Notes: generated by a model from the sequence alone, not told the origin. A stretch of DNA of 64,000 bases from an uncultured Oscillospiraceae bacterium (GCA_947625815.1 CANQPU010000001.1:111001-175000), one strand, 5' to 3'; shown: positions 52,764-61,950, counted from the first letter of the stretch. A program made the numbers and translations.

Positions 52764-54065
52764 TCAGACGCGGTAAAGCTCCCGGACGGCGCTCTCCGCG
52801 TCGGCCAGGACGCGGTCCCGGTCCAGGGTGAGGAAGCGCCCGTGGTCATAGAGGATCTGCCCGTCCGCAACGGTCATCACCACGTCGCTCCCCTGGGCAC
52901 TGTACGCCACCAGCGCCAGCGGGTCAAGGCAGGGGCACATGTGGGGGGCCGTGAGGCTCAGGGCGGCGAAGTCGGCCCGCCTGCCTGTCCGCAGCTCCCC
53001 GGTGTCCTCCCGGCCCTGTAAGCGCGCGCCGTTGACCGTGGCCATCCTGATGGTGTCGGCGGGGCGCATGACCGTGGGATCCCCGGAGATGCCGTTGTGG
53101 ATGAGACTGGCAAGGTGCAGCTCCTCCAGCATGTTGAGATTGTTGTTGGACGCCGCGCCGTCGGTGCCCAGGGCCACGTTCAGGCCCAGCTCCAGCATCT
53201 GCTGGACCGGGGCGAAGCCGCTGCCCAGCTTCATGTTGCTGGAGGGGCAGTGGACGGCGCTGACCCCATGGCGCTTCATGACCGCCATGTCGTCCGGCGT
53301 CACCCAGACGCAGTGGGCGGCAAAGGCCCGGGAGTCGAAGGCGCCCAGATCCGCGAACCACCTGGCCGGCGTGACGCCGTATTTCCGGACGCACTCGTCG
53401 TGCTCGCTTTTCGTCTCCGACAGGTGGATGTGGAGGTTCCCGCCGCGCTCCCGGACCAGCCCGGCGGTATAGCGCGCCACCGGGGCGGTGCAGGTGTATT
53501 CCGCGTGGACGCAGAAGTCGATCCTCACGCGCCCGTCCCCGGCGCCGTTATACCGGTCATAGAGCGCCAGGGCCTCTATGACGCGCTGATTCTCCTCCAC
53601 CGGCTCGGCGGGGTCGAAGCACTGCACGGGCCGACAGATGTTGGCCTTCATGCCGGAGGCCAGGACGGCCTCCACCGTCTCCCCGGGCTCCATGTACATG
53701 TCCGAGAAGGAGGTGGTTCCGGTGGAGATCATCTCCAGAAGGGCCAGCTCGCTCCCGGCCCGGATCATGGCGGGCGTCAGCCGGTCCTCGATGGGGAAGA
53801 CCGTGTCGAAAAGCCAGCTTTGCAGGGGCAGATCGCTGCCCACGCCCCGCAAGAGCGTCATGGGCGTGTGGGTGTGGGCGTTGACGAGCCCCGGGATCAG
53901 CATGGTGCCGGACATGTCCCGCTCCTCATCGTAGGGCTCCGCGGGGGCGGCGGCGCCGATGTAGTCGATGAAGGCCCCGTCGGTGCCGAGAAAGCCGTTT
54001 TCCACAAAGGCGAAGCCCTCGTCCGTGCTTTGGAGGATGCCGCAGTTTTTATAAAGACGTCTCAT
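52764..54065 (-). CDS. Amidohydrolase, MTA/SAH deaminase type
   Basis: A 433-residue metal-dependent amidohydrolase. Metal ligands are in VNAHTHTPMTL, LHIHLSETKSE, FAAHCVWV and LGTDGAASNNNLNM, the pattern of the 5'-methylthioadenosine/S-adenosylhomocysteine deaminases and related cytosine-type enzymes. It lies 11 bases after the purine nucleoside phosphorylase in the same transcript, and across from ahcY. Together these suggest salvage of SAH, MTA or nucleosides. Exact substrate unproven. ATG 54065 has AAAGGAGCGGAC upstream. Confidence 0.85.
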   Translation of the reverse strand: MRRLYKNCGILQSTDEGFAFVENGFLGTDGAFIDYIGAAAPAEPYDEERDMSGTMLIPGLVNAHTHTPMTLLRGVGSDLPLQSWLFDTVFPIEDRLTPAMIRAGSELALLEMISTGTTSFSDMYMEPGETVEAVLASGMKANICRPVQCFDPAEPVEENQRVIEALALYDRYNGAGDGRVRIDFCVHAEYTCTAPVARYTAGLVRERGGNLHIHLSETKSEHDECVRKYGVTPARWFADLGAFDSRAFAAHCVWVTPDDMAVMKRHGVSAVHCPSSNMKLGSGFAPVQQMLELGLNVALGTDGAASNNNLNMLEELHLASLIHNGISGDPTVMRPADTIRMATVNGARLQGREDTGELRTGRRADFAALSLTAPHMCPCLDPLALVAYSAQGSDVVMTVADGQILYDHGRFLTLDRDRVLADAESAVRELYRV

Positions 54066-54076
54066 GTCCGCTCCTT

Positions 54077-54898
54077 TCACATGTGGGCGATGAGGTCCTT
54101 CACGTAGGCGGTGAAGGGCCCCTCGATGGCGTTGGCCGTCTCGATGACCTCCTCGCTCGTCAGGGGCTGGGGCAGGACGCCGGCGGCCATGTTGGTCATG
54201 ACCGAGAGGGCCAGCAGCGGCAGGGAACAGTGGGCGGCGGTCAGCGCCTCCGTCACGGTGGACATGCCCACGGCGTCGCCGCCCAGGGCGCGGATGGCCC
54301 GGATCTCCGCCGGGGTCTCGTATTGGGGGCCAGGGGAGAACCAGTAGACTCCCTCGTGGACGGTGAGGGAGGAGCCTTCCGCCAGCTTCAGGGCGAGCCG
54401 GCGGAGGGCGGGGGTGTAGGCCGAGCCCATGTCGAAAAAGCGCGGGCCGAACTCCTCCACATTGGGGCCCCGCATGGGGGAGGCGCCCATGAATTTGATG
54501 TGGTCGGAGATGACCATGATGTCCCCGGGCTTGTAGCTCATATTCACCGCCCCGGCGGCGTTGGTCAGGAGAAGCGCCCGGATGCCCAGGAGCTTCAGCA
54601 CCCGCACCGGGATGGCAAGCTGCTCAAAATCGTACCCCTCGTAGTAGTGGAACCGCCCGGACATGCACACCACCCTCCGGCCCGCCACCGTGCCGAAGAG
54701 CATCTGCCCCGCGTGGCCGATGGCCGTGGAGCGGAGGAAATTGGGGATGTCCGCGTAGGGCACGGTGACCGGGTCCTGGAGCTGAGAGGCGAAGTGCCCC
54801 AGGCCCGAGCCCAGGATGAGGCCGATCTCCGGCGCGCCGCCGAACCGCTCCAAAAGGTAATCGGCGGATTTTTTGTAATAGTCGCAGGTGTATGTCAT
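54077..54898 (-). CDS. punA: Purine nucleoside phosphorylase (class I, trimeric)
   Basis: Reversibly splits inosine and guanosine to base and ribose-1-phosphate, 273 residues. Conserved segments are LILGSGLGHFA, GRFHYYEGY, TNAAGAVN, and MSTVTEALTAAH. The class I trimeric type is indicated. ATG 54898 has AAGGAGCGAGC upstream; a start 12 codons earlier is less likely. It precedes the amidohydrolase. Confidence 0.94.
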   Translation of the reverse strand: MTYTCDYYKKSADYLLERFGGAPEIGLILGSGLGHFASQLQDPVTVPYADIPNFLRSTAIGHAGQMLFGTVAGRRVVCMSGRFHYYEGYDFEQLAIPVRVLKLLGIRALLLTNAAGAVNMSYKPGDIMVISDHIKFMGASPMRGPNVEEFGPRFFDMGSAYTPALRRLALKLAEGSSLTVHEGVYWFSPGPQYETPAEIRAIRALGGDAVGMSTVTEALTAAHCSLPLLALSVMTNMAAGVLPQPLTSEEVIETANAIEGPFTAYVKDLIAHM

Positions 54899-54908
54899 AG
54901 CTCGCTCC

Positions 54909-55289
54909 TTATCTCCTTTTTTCCGCGAAATCACGGGCCTGCCTCAGCCAGCCCATGAGCTCGTCGTCGATCCCGTCAGGGCTTCCCACCAGAACGTGGT
55001 GCGTCCAGCGGTTCGGCCGCGCCTCGACGGTAACGGCGATGCGCTCGTGGTACAAAGGCTGTCCCAGGCCGAAGGTGACGGTGAGGTATGGGTCCGGGCG
55101 GTCCGATTTTCGCTTCGCCGGCAGGAAGGACGCGCAGGCATAGAGATACCGGGCCTTAAAGCCGATCTGCGTCTTGCGCGCCTGTATCTGCGTCTCCGGA
55201 AACTCCGTCAGGATCCTCTCCCGCAGCGCCTCATAAATAGGCAGGGCTTCCGCGCGTCCAGCGAAAAATAAAAGCTCGTCGTCCGTCAT
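54909..55289 (-). CDS. DUF5655-like small protein
   Basis: A 126-residue soluble protein with LFFAGRAEALPIYEALRERI, the segment QIQARKTQIGFKARYLYACA, and VTFGLGQPL. It resembles DUF5655, found alone or fused to other domains, with no known function. It ends 10 bases before punA, overlaps the upstream 193-residue gene by 4 bases, and probably belongs to the same operon. Confidence 0.65.
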   Translation of the reverse strand: MTDDELLFFAGRAEALPIYEALRERILTEFPETQIQARKTQIGFKARYLYACASFLPAKRKSDRPDPYLTVTFGLGQPLYHERIAVTVEARPNRWTHHVLVGSPDGIDDELMGWLRQARDFAEKRR

Positions 55290-55867
55290 AGCTCCACACG
55301 CCCCGCCTGGTCCACGACCCGCCGCACATAGGGGCTCACAGGCTCGGCCTTAAGAGCCCCGGCCGGCAGCAGGAGCGGAAAGCCCAGGACGCCCTCCATG
55401 GCGTCAACGCCCGCCAGGTCCGTCATGAGGCAGGTCCAGTCCCCGTCCGTCTCCAGGGAGCCCTCCGGGGCCGCGCCGCCTTCCCGGAGGCGGTCAGCCA
55501 AAGGGTTTTGTCCCGGTTGGGGGACCACGGTCCGGCCGTCCCGCCAGAAGGTGACCATGAAGGCCCCGTCCTCCTGAAAGACCGCCATAGCCAGCTCTTC
55601 CCGGCCCAGGATGCCGTACCGCCGGCGCCAAGGCCAGCCAGCCGCGAGTCCACCCTCCTGCTCAGAGGACCAGACGCTGAGAACACCTGATCGGAATTGG
55701 GCAGTCAGGGTCTCCCGGCCCTTCGCCGGGAGCGGCTCCATTCCATGGCCCTTGGCCCACGCCCCTGTTTCCGCCAGCCTCCTTGTATCTGTCCTGTCGT
55801 GCTTTTTCAAAAGGCTGACGATCCGCTCCGGGTCTTCGGTCACATAATGAAGTCCGTACCGCGTCAT
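55286..55867 (-). CDS. Unknown 193-residue protein
   Basis: I do not recognise this protein. It starts MTRYGLHYVTEDPERIVSLL, is soluble, and has no signal peptide or metal motif I can identify; residues 40-140 are Trp/Gly rich. GGGGTGA lies before the ATG at 55867; a GTG three codons earlier is an alternative. It leads the minus-strand unit with DUF5655, punA and the amidohydrolase, and its start faces that of ahcY. Confidence 0.6.
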   Translation of the reverse strand: MTRYGLHYVTEDPERIVSLLKKHDRTDTRRLAETGAWAKGHGMEPLPAKGRETLTAQFRSGVLSVWSSEQEGGLAAGWPWRRRYGILGREELAMAVFQEDGAFMVTFWRDGRTVVPQPGQNPLADRLREGGAAPEGSLETDGDWTCLMTDLAGVDAMEGVLGFPLLLPAGALKAEPVSPYVRRVVDQAGRVEL

Positions 55868-55926
55868 ACCACTCACCCCTTTTTACTATTGTACATCATC
55901 TCCCGGAAAAGCACAACAAAATCCTC

Positions 55927-55955
55927 TTGCCTTGCGGCAAAAACAGTGATAAAAT
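55927..55955 (+). promoter_or_regulatory. Promoter of ahcY
   Basis: TTGCCT (55927-55932), 17-base spacer, TAAAAT (55950-55955). The leader is too short (about 25 bases) for an SAH riboswitch. Confidence 0.65.
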
Positions 55956-55984
55956 GGCGAGAACAACGATTTCCGGAGGTTCCT

Positions 55985-57232
55985 ATGAGCGAGATCAGAG
56001 ATATCGGCCTGGCCCCCTCGGGGGAGAAGAAGATCGCCTGGGCGAAAAGATTCATGCCGCTCCTCGGCTCCGTCGAGGAGGATTTCAGGAGGGACAAGCC
56101 CTTCGCGGGCCTTAAAATGACCGTCTCCCTCCATCTGGAGGCCAAGTCCGCGGTGTTGTGCCGGGTGCTGATGGAGGGCGGCGCGGACCTGCGCATCACC
56201 GGCTGCAACCCCCTCTCCACCCAGGACGACGTGACGGCGGCCCTTGTTTCCCGGGGCGCGCAGGTCTGGTCGGTGTACGGATGCACCCCGGAGGAGTATG
56301 ACCGGCATATGGCCGAGGCGCTCTCCTTCGGGCCCCACATCATCATTGACGACGGCGGGGACCTGGTGTCCATGCTCCACCGGACCATGCGCGATCTCCT
56401 CCCCGGGGTCATCGGCGGCTGCGAGGAGACGACCACGGGCATCCTCCGCCTGCGCGCCATGGAGCGGGAGGGGGCCCTGAGCTTCCCTATGCTCACGGTG
56501 AACGACGCCCGCTGCAAGCACTTTTTCGACAACCGCTACGGCACGGGCCAGTCGGTCTGGGACGGCATTGACCGGGCCACCAACCTGGTGGTGGCCGGGA
56601 AGAACGTGGTGGTGGCCGGCTACGGCTGGTGCGGGCGGGGCATCGCCATGCGGGCCCGGGGCCTGGGCGCCCGGGTCACCGTCACCGAGATCGACCCGGT
56701 CAAGGCCCTGGAGGCCATGATGGACGGCTACCAGGTGAAGACCATGGACGAGGCGTCGGAATACGGCGACGTGTTCGTCACCTCCACCGGCTGCAACAAG
56801 GTCATCACGGAGCGCCACTTTGAAAGGATGAAGGACGGGGCCGTCCTTTGCAACGCCGGCCACTTCAACGTGGAGGTGGACGTGGACTGGCTGGAGCGCC
56901 GCGCCGTCTCCGTCTCGGAGGGGCGGACCTCCGTCACCAAAGGCTACACCCTGGAAAACGGCAGGACCCTCTTTGTCCTGGCGGAGGGCAGGCTTGTGAA
57001 CCTGGCCTCCGGCGACGGGCATCCGGTGGAGATCATGGACATGAGCTTCGCCATCCAGGCGCTGGCCGCCCGGTATATCGCCGACCACCGGGACAGCCTC
57101 CCCCGGGGCGTCATCGCCATCCCGGACGAGCTGGACTACGACGTGGCCCGGCGGAAGCTGGCCGCCTCCGGCATGAGCATCGACACGCTCACCGCCGAGC
57201 AGAAGAGGTATCTGGACAGCTGGGCGCTGTGA
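55985..57232 (+). CDS. ahcY: Adenosylhomocysteinase
   Basis: NAD-dependent hydrolysis of S-adenosylhomocysteine to adenosine and homocysteine, 415 residues. Substrate residues lie in ADLRITGCNPLSTQDD and GCEETTTGILRL; the NAD fold is VVVAGYGWCGRGIAMRA. The C-terminal end, QKRYLDSW, is short, lacking the KPxHYRY tail of eukaryotic forms. ATG 55985 has CGGAGG upstream; the longer in-frame extension overlaps the divergent gene. Confidence 0.94.
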   Translation: MSEIRDIGLAPSGEKKIAWAKRFMPLLGSVEEDFRRDKPFAGLKMTVSLHLEAKSAVLCRVLMEGGADLRITGCNPLSTQDDVTAALVSRGAQVWSVYGCTPEEYDRHMAEALSFGPHIIIDDGGDLVSMLHRTMRDLLPGVIGGCEETTTGILRLRAMEREGALSFPMLTVNDARCKHFFDNRYGTGQSVWDGIDRATNLVVAGKNVVVAGYGWCGRGIAMRARGLGARVTVTEIDPVKALEAMMDGYQVKTMDEASEYGDVFVTSTGCNKVITERHFERMKDGAVLCNAGHFNVEVDVDWLERRAVSVSEGRTSVTKGYTLENGRTLFVLAEGRLVNLASGDGHPVEIMDMSFAIQALAARYIADHRDSLPRGVIAIPDELDYDVARRKLAASGMSIDTLTAEQKRYLDSWAL

Positions 57233-57278
57233 GGACATATCCCGCCCGTCCAAAGCGTAGACTTGGACGGGTGGTTTT

Positions 57279-58025
57279 ATGCTTGGACTTTTAAGGGCCT
57301 GTCCGGCGGCGGGGCGGCGCTTTGCCGTCAGGGCGGAGCCAACAGCGCCGCTGGGAGTGCCCGCGGGGTTGTTTACCCTGGAGACCCCGGAAAGAGCGGG
57401 GGAGAGGAGGCGGGAGAGGGCCCTTGGGGAGCTGGAAACGGCCCTGCGGAGGGCGGGGATCCGGACCCTCCTTTTCCACCGGGGCTTCCCCCACAGGGAG
57501 TATTTCCTCAGCCGCGGGTTCCGGGCGGCGGACTGTCAGGCGCTTCTGGCGGTCAAGGCCGGGGAGATCGCGGCCTGCCTTTCCCCCCGGCGCGGAAGGG
57601 CCCTTCTCACCGTCCGCCGGGCGGACGGATACGCCCTCCGGGCCGTCTCGCGCCTGGCCGCCGATTTCCGCTATGTGACGCTGGACTGTCCGCCGGAGGC
57701 GGCGGAGCGGCTGACAAACGCGGTATCAGGCCTGGGCGCGGCGCCGGAGCCCCTGGGCTTCGGGACGTCCGACGCGGACGCCGCGGTGTTTTTCGCGCCC
57801 CCCAATAGACCCGTCTATCTCCCCGCCCGGTGCCGGGTGGTCCGGCTCTGCCCGCCTACGCCCCTCATCTGCGGGGGACGGGAGGCGGAGCGCTTCGGGT
57901 TCACGGTCCCGGAGCGCCGCCGGAAGGACCTCCCCGAGGGCTTTTACCTCCCGGCCGTTCTGTCCGACGCCGTGGAGAGCGGAAAAATTCCGCCGGAGGA
58001 GGTAAAGATAACGGCTTTCCCTTGA
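57279..58025 (+). CDS. Unknown 248-residue Arg/Ala-rich protein before greA
   Basis: I do not recognise this protein. It is rich in Arg, Ala, Leu and Gly with no signal peptide, membrane span or nucleotide motif. The central part (about 85-160: AGEIAACLSPRRGRALLTVR, LAADFRYVTLDCP) alternates strands and helices and could be a Rossmann-like fold. The ATG is preceded by GGGTGG. Codon use is GC-rich like its neighbours, so it is probably native. The greA promoter overlaps its stop codon. Confidence 0.6.
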   Translation: MLGLLRACPAAGRRFAVRAEPTAPLGVPAGLFTLETPERAGERRRERALGELETALRRAGIRTLLFHRGFPHREYFLSRGFRAADCQALLAVKAGEIAACLSPRRGRALLTVRRADGYALRAVSRLAADFRYVTLDCPPEAAERLTNAVSGLGAAPEPLGFGTSDADAAVFFAPPNRPVYLPARCRVVRLCPPTPLICGGREAERFGFTVPERRRKDLPEGFYLPAVLSDAVESGKIPPEEVKITAFP

Positions 58026-58050
58026 CAAAGGCGGGTAAAATACCTATAAT
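58022..58050 (+). promoter_or_regulatory. Promoter of greA-lysS
   Basis: TTGACA (58022-58027), 17-base spacer, TATAAT (58045-58050): consensus at both hexamers. The -35 element overlaps the stop codon of the upstream gene. Confidence 0.92.
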
Positions 58051-58084
58051 ATTATGACCGAAAGACAGTTAAGGAGTGACCAAA

Positions 58085-58561
58085 ATGGCAGATTCCAACC
58101 GATACAGAATGAGCCGTCAGCGCCTTGAGGAGCTGAAGGCCGAGCTCTATTACATGCAGACCGTCCGGGAGAAGGAGGTGGCCGACCAGATCAAGGAGGC
58201 CAGATCCTTCGGCGATCTCAGCGAGAACTCCGAGTACGACGAGGCCAAGACGGAACAGGGCAAGCTCTATTCCCGCATCGCCGAGTATCAGGATCTTATT
58301 GAGCACGCCGTTGTCGTGGAGGACAGCGAGGACAGCGACAAGGTGGGGATCGGCTGTGTCGTCGCCGTCCGCGATATGGAGACGAACGAGGAATACAAAT
58401 ATAAGATCGTGGGCTCCCAGGAGGCCAACCCCATGGACGGGCGGATCTCCGACGACTCCCCCTTCGGCCGGGCCCTGTACGGCCACGGACTGGGCGAGGT
58501 CGTGGATGTGGAGGCGCCCGCCGGCGTCATCCAGTACGAGATCCTCAGCATAGAGAAATAA
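58085..58561 (+). CDS. greA: Transcript cleavage factor GreA
   Basis: Rescues backtracked RNA polymerase by stimulating cleavage of the transcript. The 158 residues have the N-terminal coiled coil with its acidic tip (SFGDLSENSEYDEAK) and the C-terminal FKBP-like domain (ISDDSPFGRALYGHGLGE). ATG 58085 follows AAGGAGTGACC. lysS starts 12 bases after the stop, so the two form an operon. Confidence 0.96.
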   Translation: MADSNRYRMSRQRLEELKAELYYMQTVREKEVADQIKEARSFGDLSENSEYDEAKTEQGKLYSRIAEYQDLIEHAVVVEDSEDSDKVGIGCVVAVRDMETNEEYKYKIVGSQEANPMDGRISDDSPFGRALYGHGLGEVVDVEAPAGVIQYEILSIEK

Positions 58562-58573
58562 GGAGAGATCCCC

Positions 58574-60073
58574 ATGGCTAACTACACACCGGGCCCGGAG
58601 GAGACGGATCTTTCCGAGATCCTGAGGATCCGCCGGGAAAAGCTGGCCGCCCTCCAGGCCGAGGGCCGCGACCCCTTCACGATAACAAAATTCCGCCGCA
58701 CCGCGTATTCCGAGGACGTGAAGGCGGACTTTGACAAATACGAAAATCAGCACGTGGCCGTGGCCGGCCGGATCATGGCCAAGCGCGGCATGGGCAAGGC
58801 CATTTTTGCGGATCTTCAGGACCAGAAGGGCCGCATCCAGATCTATATCCGCGCCGACTCCGTCACCCCCGAGGAGTTTGCCGACTTCCGGAAGGTGGAC
58901 GTGGGCGACATCGTGGGCTGTGAGGGCTACGTTTTCCGCACGAAGATGGGGGAGATCTCCGTCCACTGTGAAAAGACGCAGCTGCTCTCCAAGTCCCTCC
59001 GGCCGCTCCCGGAGAAGTTCCACGGCCTGACGGACAAGGAGGTCCGCTACCGCCAGAGGTATGTGGATCTCATCGTCAACCCCGAGGTCAGGCGCGCCTT
59101 TGAGCTGCGGTCCAGGTTCATCAAGTTCATCAGGGACTACATGGACGGACGGGGCTATATCGAGGTGGAGACGCCCGTCCTCAATACGCTGGCCGGCGGC
59201 GCGGCGGCGCGGCCCTTCGTCACCCACCACAACACCCTGGACATCGACATGTACATGCGCATCGCCACGGAGCTGCCCTTAAAGCGGCTCATCGTGGGCG
59301 GCATGGAGCGGGTCTATGAGATCGGCCGCATCTTCCGCAACGAGGGCATGGACACCAAGCACAACCCGGAATTCACCACCATCGAGCTCTATGAGGCCTA
59401 CGCCAACCTTTTCGACATGATGGACATTGCCGAGGGGATCCTGTCCGGCGCGGCCCAGAAGCTCCTGGGCGGCTATCACGTCACCTGGCAGGGGGAGGAT
59501 ATCGACCTGACCCCCGGCTGGAGGCGGCTCACCATGGTGGACGCGGTGCGGGAGTATGTGGGCGTGGACTTCGGCGCCATAACCGACGACGCCCAGGCCG
59601 TAGCCGCCGCGAAAGCCGTCGGCGTGGAGCTTGCGGCCACCGCCGACAAGACCTGGGGCAACGCCCTGTACGCCTGCTTTGACCAGAAGGTGGAGGAACA
59701 GCTCATCCAGCCCACCTTCATCACCATGTATCCGGTGGAGGTCTCCCCGCTGACGAAGCGCAGTCCCCAGGACCCCCGGCTCACGGAGCGGTTTGAGCTG
59801 TTTATCTGCCGCAGTGAGATGGCCAACGCCTACTCTGAGCTGAACGACCCCATCGACCAGCGCTCTCGCTTCATGAAGCAGCTGGAGCTGCGCGACCGGG
59901 GAGACGACGAGACGGAGATGCTGGACGAGGACTTCCTCACCGCCCTGGAGTACGGCATGCCCCCCACCGGCGGTATGGGTATGGGCATCGACCGCTGCGC
60001 CATGCTCCTCACCGGCTCCGACTCCATAAGAGACGTGATCCTGTTCCCGACGATGAAGCCGCTGGACAATTAG
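58574..60073 (+). CDS. lysS: Lysyl-tRNA synthetase, class II
   Basis: Charges tRNA-Lys, 499 residues. An N-terminal OB-fold anticodon domain (VAVAGRIMAKRGMGKAIFAD) is followed by the class II core: motif 2 EIGRIFRNEGMDTKHNPEFT and motif 3 GMGMGIDRCAMLL. Preceded by greA as in many Firmicutes. Confidence 0.97.
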   Translation: MANYTPGPEETDLSEILRIRREKLAALQAEGRDPFTITKFRRTAYSEDVKADFDKYENQHVAVAGRIMAKRGMGKAIFADLQDQKGRIQIYIRADSVTPEEFADFRKVDVGDIVGCEGYVFRTKMGEISVHCEKTQLLSKSLRPLPEKFHGLTDKEVRYRQRYVDLIVNPEVRRAFELRSRFIKFIRDYMDGRGYIEVETPVLNTLAGGAAARPFVTHHNTLDIDMYMRIATELPLKRLIVGGMERVYEIGRIFRNEGMDTKHNPEFTTIELYEAYANLFDMMDIAEGILSGAAQKLLGGYHVTWQGEDIDLTPGWRRLTMVDAVREYVGVDFGAITDDAQAVAAAKAVGVELAATADKTWGNALYACFDQKVEEQLIQPTFITMYPVEVSPLTKRSPQDPRLTERFELFICRSEMANAYSELNDPIDQRSRFMKQLELRDRGDDETEMLDEDFLTALEYGMPPTGGMGMGIDRCAMLLTGSDSIRDVILFPTMKPLDN

Positions 60074-60166
60074 GAAAGTGAAAAACTCCGTTTTTGACAA
60101 GAGGCAAAAGCGCAATAACGTCCAAAACCGCCCGTCGGAACCGCTTGACGCGTCCGGCGGGCGGCG

Positions 60167-60195
60167 TTGACTTTTGGGTCTGCGTGTAGTAAAAT
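60167..60195 (+). promoter_or_regulatory. Promoter of the AT-rich small membrane protein gene
   Basis: TTGACT (60167-60172), 17-base spacer, TAAAAT (60190-60195). A GC-rich inverted repeat at about 60130-60165 may end lysS transcription. Confidence 0.7.
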
Positions 60196-60239
60196 CAGGA
60201 GAGCGATAAATCGAAATTTATGGAGGATAGAAAAAAATA

Positions 60240-60560
60240 ATGAAGGATAAAAAGCAAGCAAGCAAAAAATTGATGATGTTACCGCTTATACTGGGAATCT
60301 CTTCTTTTTGCACGTTTGCGCTTTATTATTACAGTGCAAACCATGCACCCTATACATATACCGACATTATACTCGTAGGACCGATACTCTCCTTTATTGG
60401 CGTGATTGTTTCCATTATTACGAGAAGGAGCAGAAAACTGTATCCCACGTTTTGGACGAGTGGACTTATAGTTTGTTTATTTAGCTTTGTAATATGTGTT
60501 CTGATTATTTTATTATTGATAGCAGTTATGGCAGCAGCATCTAATGGGGAATGGCTTTGA
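60240..60560 (+). CDS. AT-rich small membrane protein, function unknown
   Basis: A 106-residue protein with a Lys-rich start (MKDKKQASKK) and three hydrophobic segments (about 11-30, 43-60, 72-98). I do not recognise a family. Its base composition is clearly AT-richer than every neighbour and its codons are unlike theirs (many ATA, TTA, TAT), so it is probably a recent arrival. It has its own promoter and a GGAGGATAG ribosome site. Confidence 0.7.
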   Translation: MKDKKQASKKLMMLPLILGISSFCTFALYYYSANHAPYTYTDIILVGPILSFIGVIVSIITRRSRKLYPTFWTSGLIVCLFSFVICVLIILLLIAVMAAASNGEWL

Positions 60561-60599
60561 CACTGTCATGAGATTGCAATGTAAATTCTCGTTTTACTG

Positions 60600-60628
60600 T
60601 TGCGATTTTCCAAAGGTTCTGTTATAAT
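60600..60628 (+). promoter_or_regulatory. Promoter of the phosphofructokinase gene
   Basis: TTGCGA (60600-60605), 17-base spacer, TATAAT (60623-60628). Confidence 0.75.
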
Positions 60629-60703
60629 AGACAAAACTGGGCGGGAATGCCCGGAGAAATCAGGGCAAAATGAATTGGATCATATTGTCAAGGAGGCTTC
60701 AGC

Positions 60704-61933
60704 ATGGGTAAAAATGTCATGGTAGGTCAGTCCGGCGGCCCCACATCGGTCATCAACTCATCACTGGCGGGGGTCTATGAGGCGTCCCGCGCCCGCGGAG
60801 CCGAGCATGTCTACGGTATGCTCCACGGCGTCGAGGGACTTTTACAGGGAAAGTACATAGACCTTTCGGAAAAGTTCAAAACCGGCCTGGAGATCGAGCT
60901 GCTCAAGCGCACGCCCTCCAGCTACTTGGGCTCCTGCCGCTATAAGCTTCCCGACTGGCGGGAGAACGAGGAGCCCTACAAAAAGCTGATCGCCCTTCTG
61001 GAGAAGCTGGACGTGGGGTATTTCATGTACATAGGCGGCAACGATTCCATGGACACCATCGGGAAGCTGGCCGACTACGGCGAGCATGTCTGCTCCGACA
61101 TCCGCTTCATGGGCGTGCCCAAGACCATCGACAACGACCTGATGATCACCGACCACACCCCCGGTTACGGCTCCGCCGCCAAGTACATCAGCGTGGTCAT
61201 GAAGGAGATCATCCGGGACGCCACGGTCTATGGCTCCAAATATGTCACCATCGTGGAGATCATGGGCCGGAACGCGGGCTGGCTCACCGCCGCCGCCGCC
61301 CTGGCCAGGGGCGAGGACTGCGAGGGCGTGGACATGATCTGCCTGCCCGAGGTGCCCTTCCATGTGGACCGCTTTGTGGAGAAGGTCCGGGTGATGCAGG
61401 AGAAGAAGCCCAGCATCGTCATCGCCGTCTCCGAGGGCGTCAAGCTGGAGGACGGCCGTTATGTCTGCGAGCTCTCCGACGACCCGAGGAGAGTGGACGC
61501 CTTCGGCCACAAGAACCTGACCGGCACGGCCCGGTATCTGGCCGGCGTGGTGGAGCGCAATCTGGACACCAAGACCAGGTCCATTGAGCTCTCCACCCTC
61601 CAGCGCTGCGCGTCCCACCTCACCAGCCGCACGGACATCACGGAGGCCTATCAGGTGGGCGGCGCCGCGGCCCAGGCGGCCTTCCAGGGACACACCGGCG
61701 AGATGGTGGCCCTCCGCCGCGTCTCCAACAAGCCCTATCAGTGCATCACCGAGCTCCACCCCATCTCCGAGGTGGCGAATCTGGAGAAAAAGGTGCCGCT
61801 GGAGTGGGTCAACGAGAATTACACCGACATGCTCCCGGCGTTTTTGAACTACGCCCGCCCCCTCATCCAGGCGGAGCTGACCCCCATCTACATCGAGGGC
61901 CAGCCGTATCACATTTATTGTCCGGAAGCGTAA
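60704..61933 (+). CDS. pfp: 6-phosphofructokinase, PPi-dependent type
   Basis: Phosphorylates fructose 6-phosphate, 409 residues. The phosphoryl-donor site reads GGNDSMDT (Asp at the position that is Gly in ATP enzymes) and PKTIDND carries Lys, both marks of the pyrophosphate-dependent branch. MGRNAGWLTAAAAL is the substrate motif. Start MGKNVMVGQSGGPTSVIN. The ATG is preceded by AAGGAGG. It stands alone with its own promoter and terminator. Confidence 0.92.
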   Translation: MGKNVMVGQSGGPTSVINSSLAGVYEASRARGAEHVYGMLHGVEGLLQGKYIDLSEKFKTGLEIELLKRTPSSYLGSCRYKLPDWRENEEPYKKLIALLEKLDVGYFMYIGGNDSMDTIGKLADYGEHVCSDIRFMGVPKTIDNDLMITDHTPGYGSAAKYISVVMKEIIRDATVYGSKYVTIVEIMGRNAGWLTAAAALARGEDCEGVDMICLPEVPFHVDRFVEKVRVMQEKKPSIVIAVSEGVKLEDGRYVCELSDDPRRVDAFGHKNLTGTARYLAGVVERNLDTKTRSIELSTLQRCASHLTSRTDITEAYQVGGAAAQAAFQGHTGEMVALRRVSNKPYQCITELHPISEVANLEKKVPLEWVNENYTDMLPAFLNYARPLIQAELTPIYIEGQPYHIYCPEA

Positions 61934-61950
61934 GTCAGACAACTGAATTT

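Noticed and set aside
55877..55984. An SAH riboswitch upstream of ahcY
   Set aside because: The predicted promoter leaves only about 25 bases of leader, too short for the structure.
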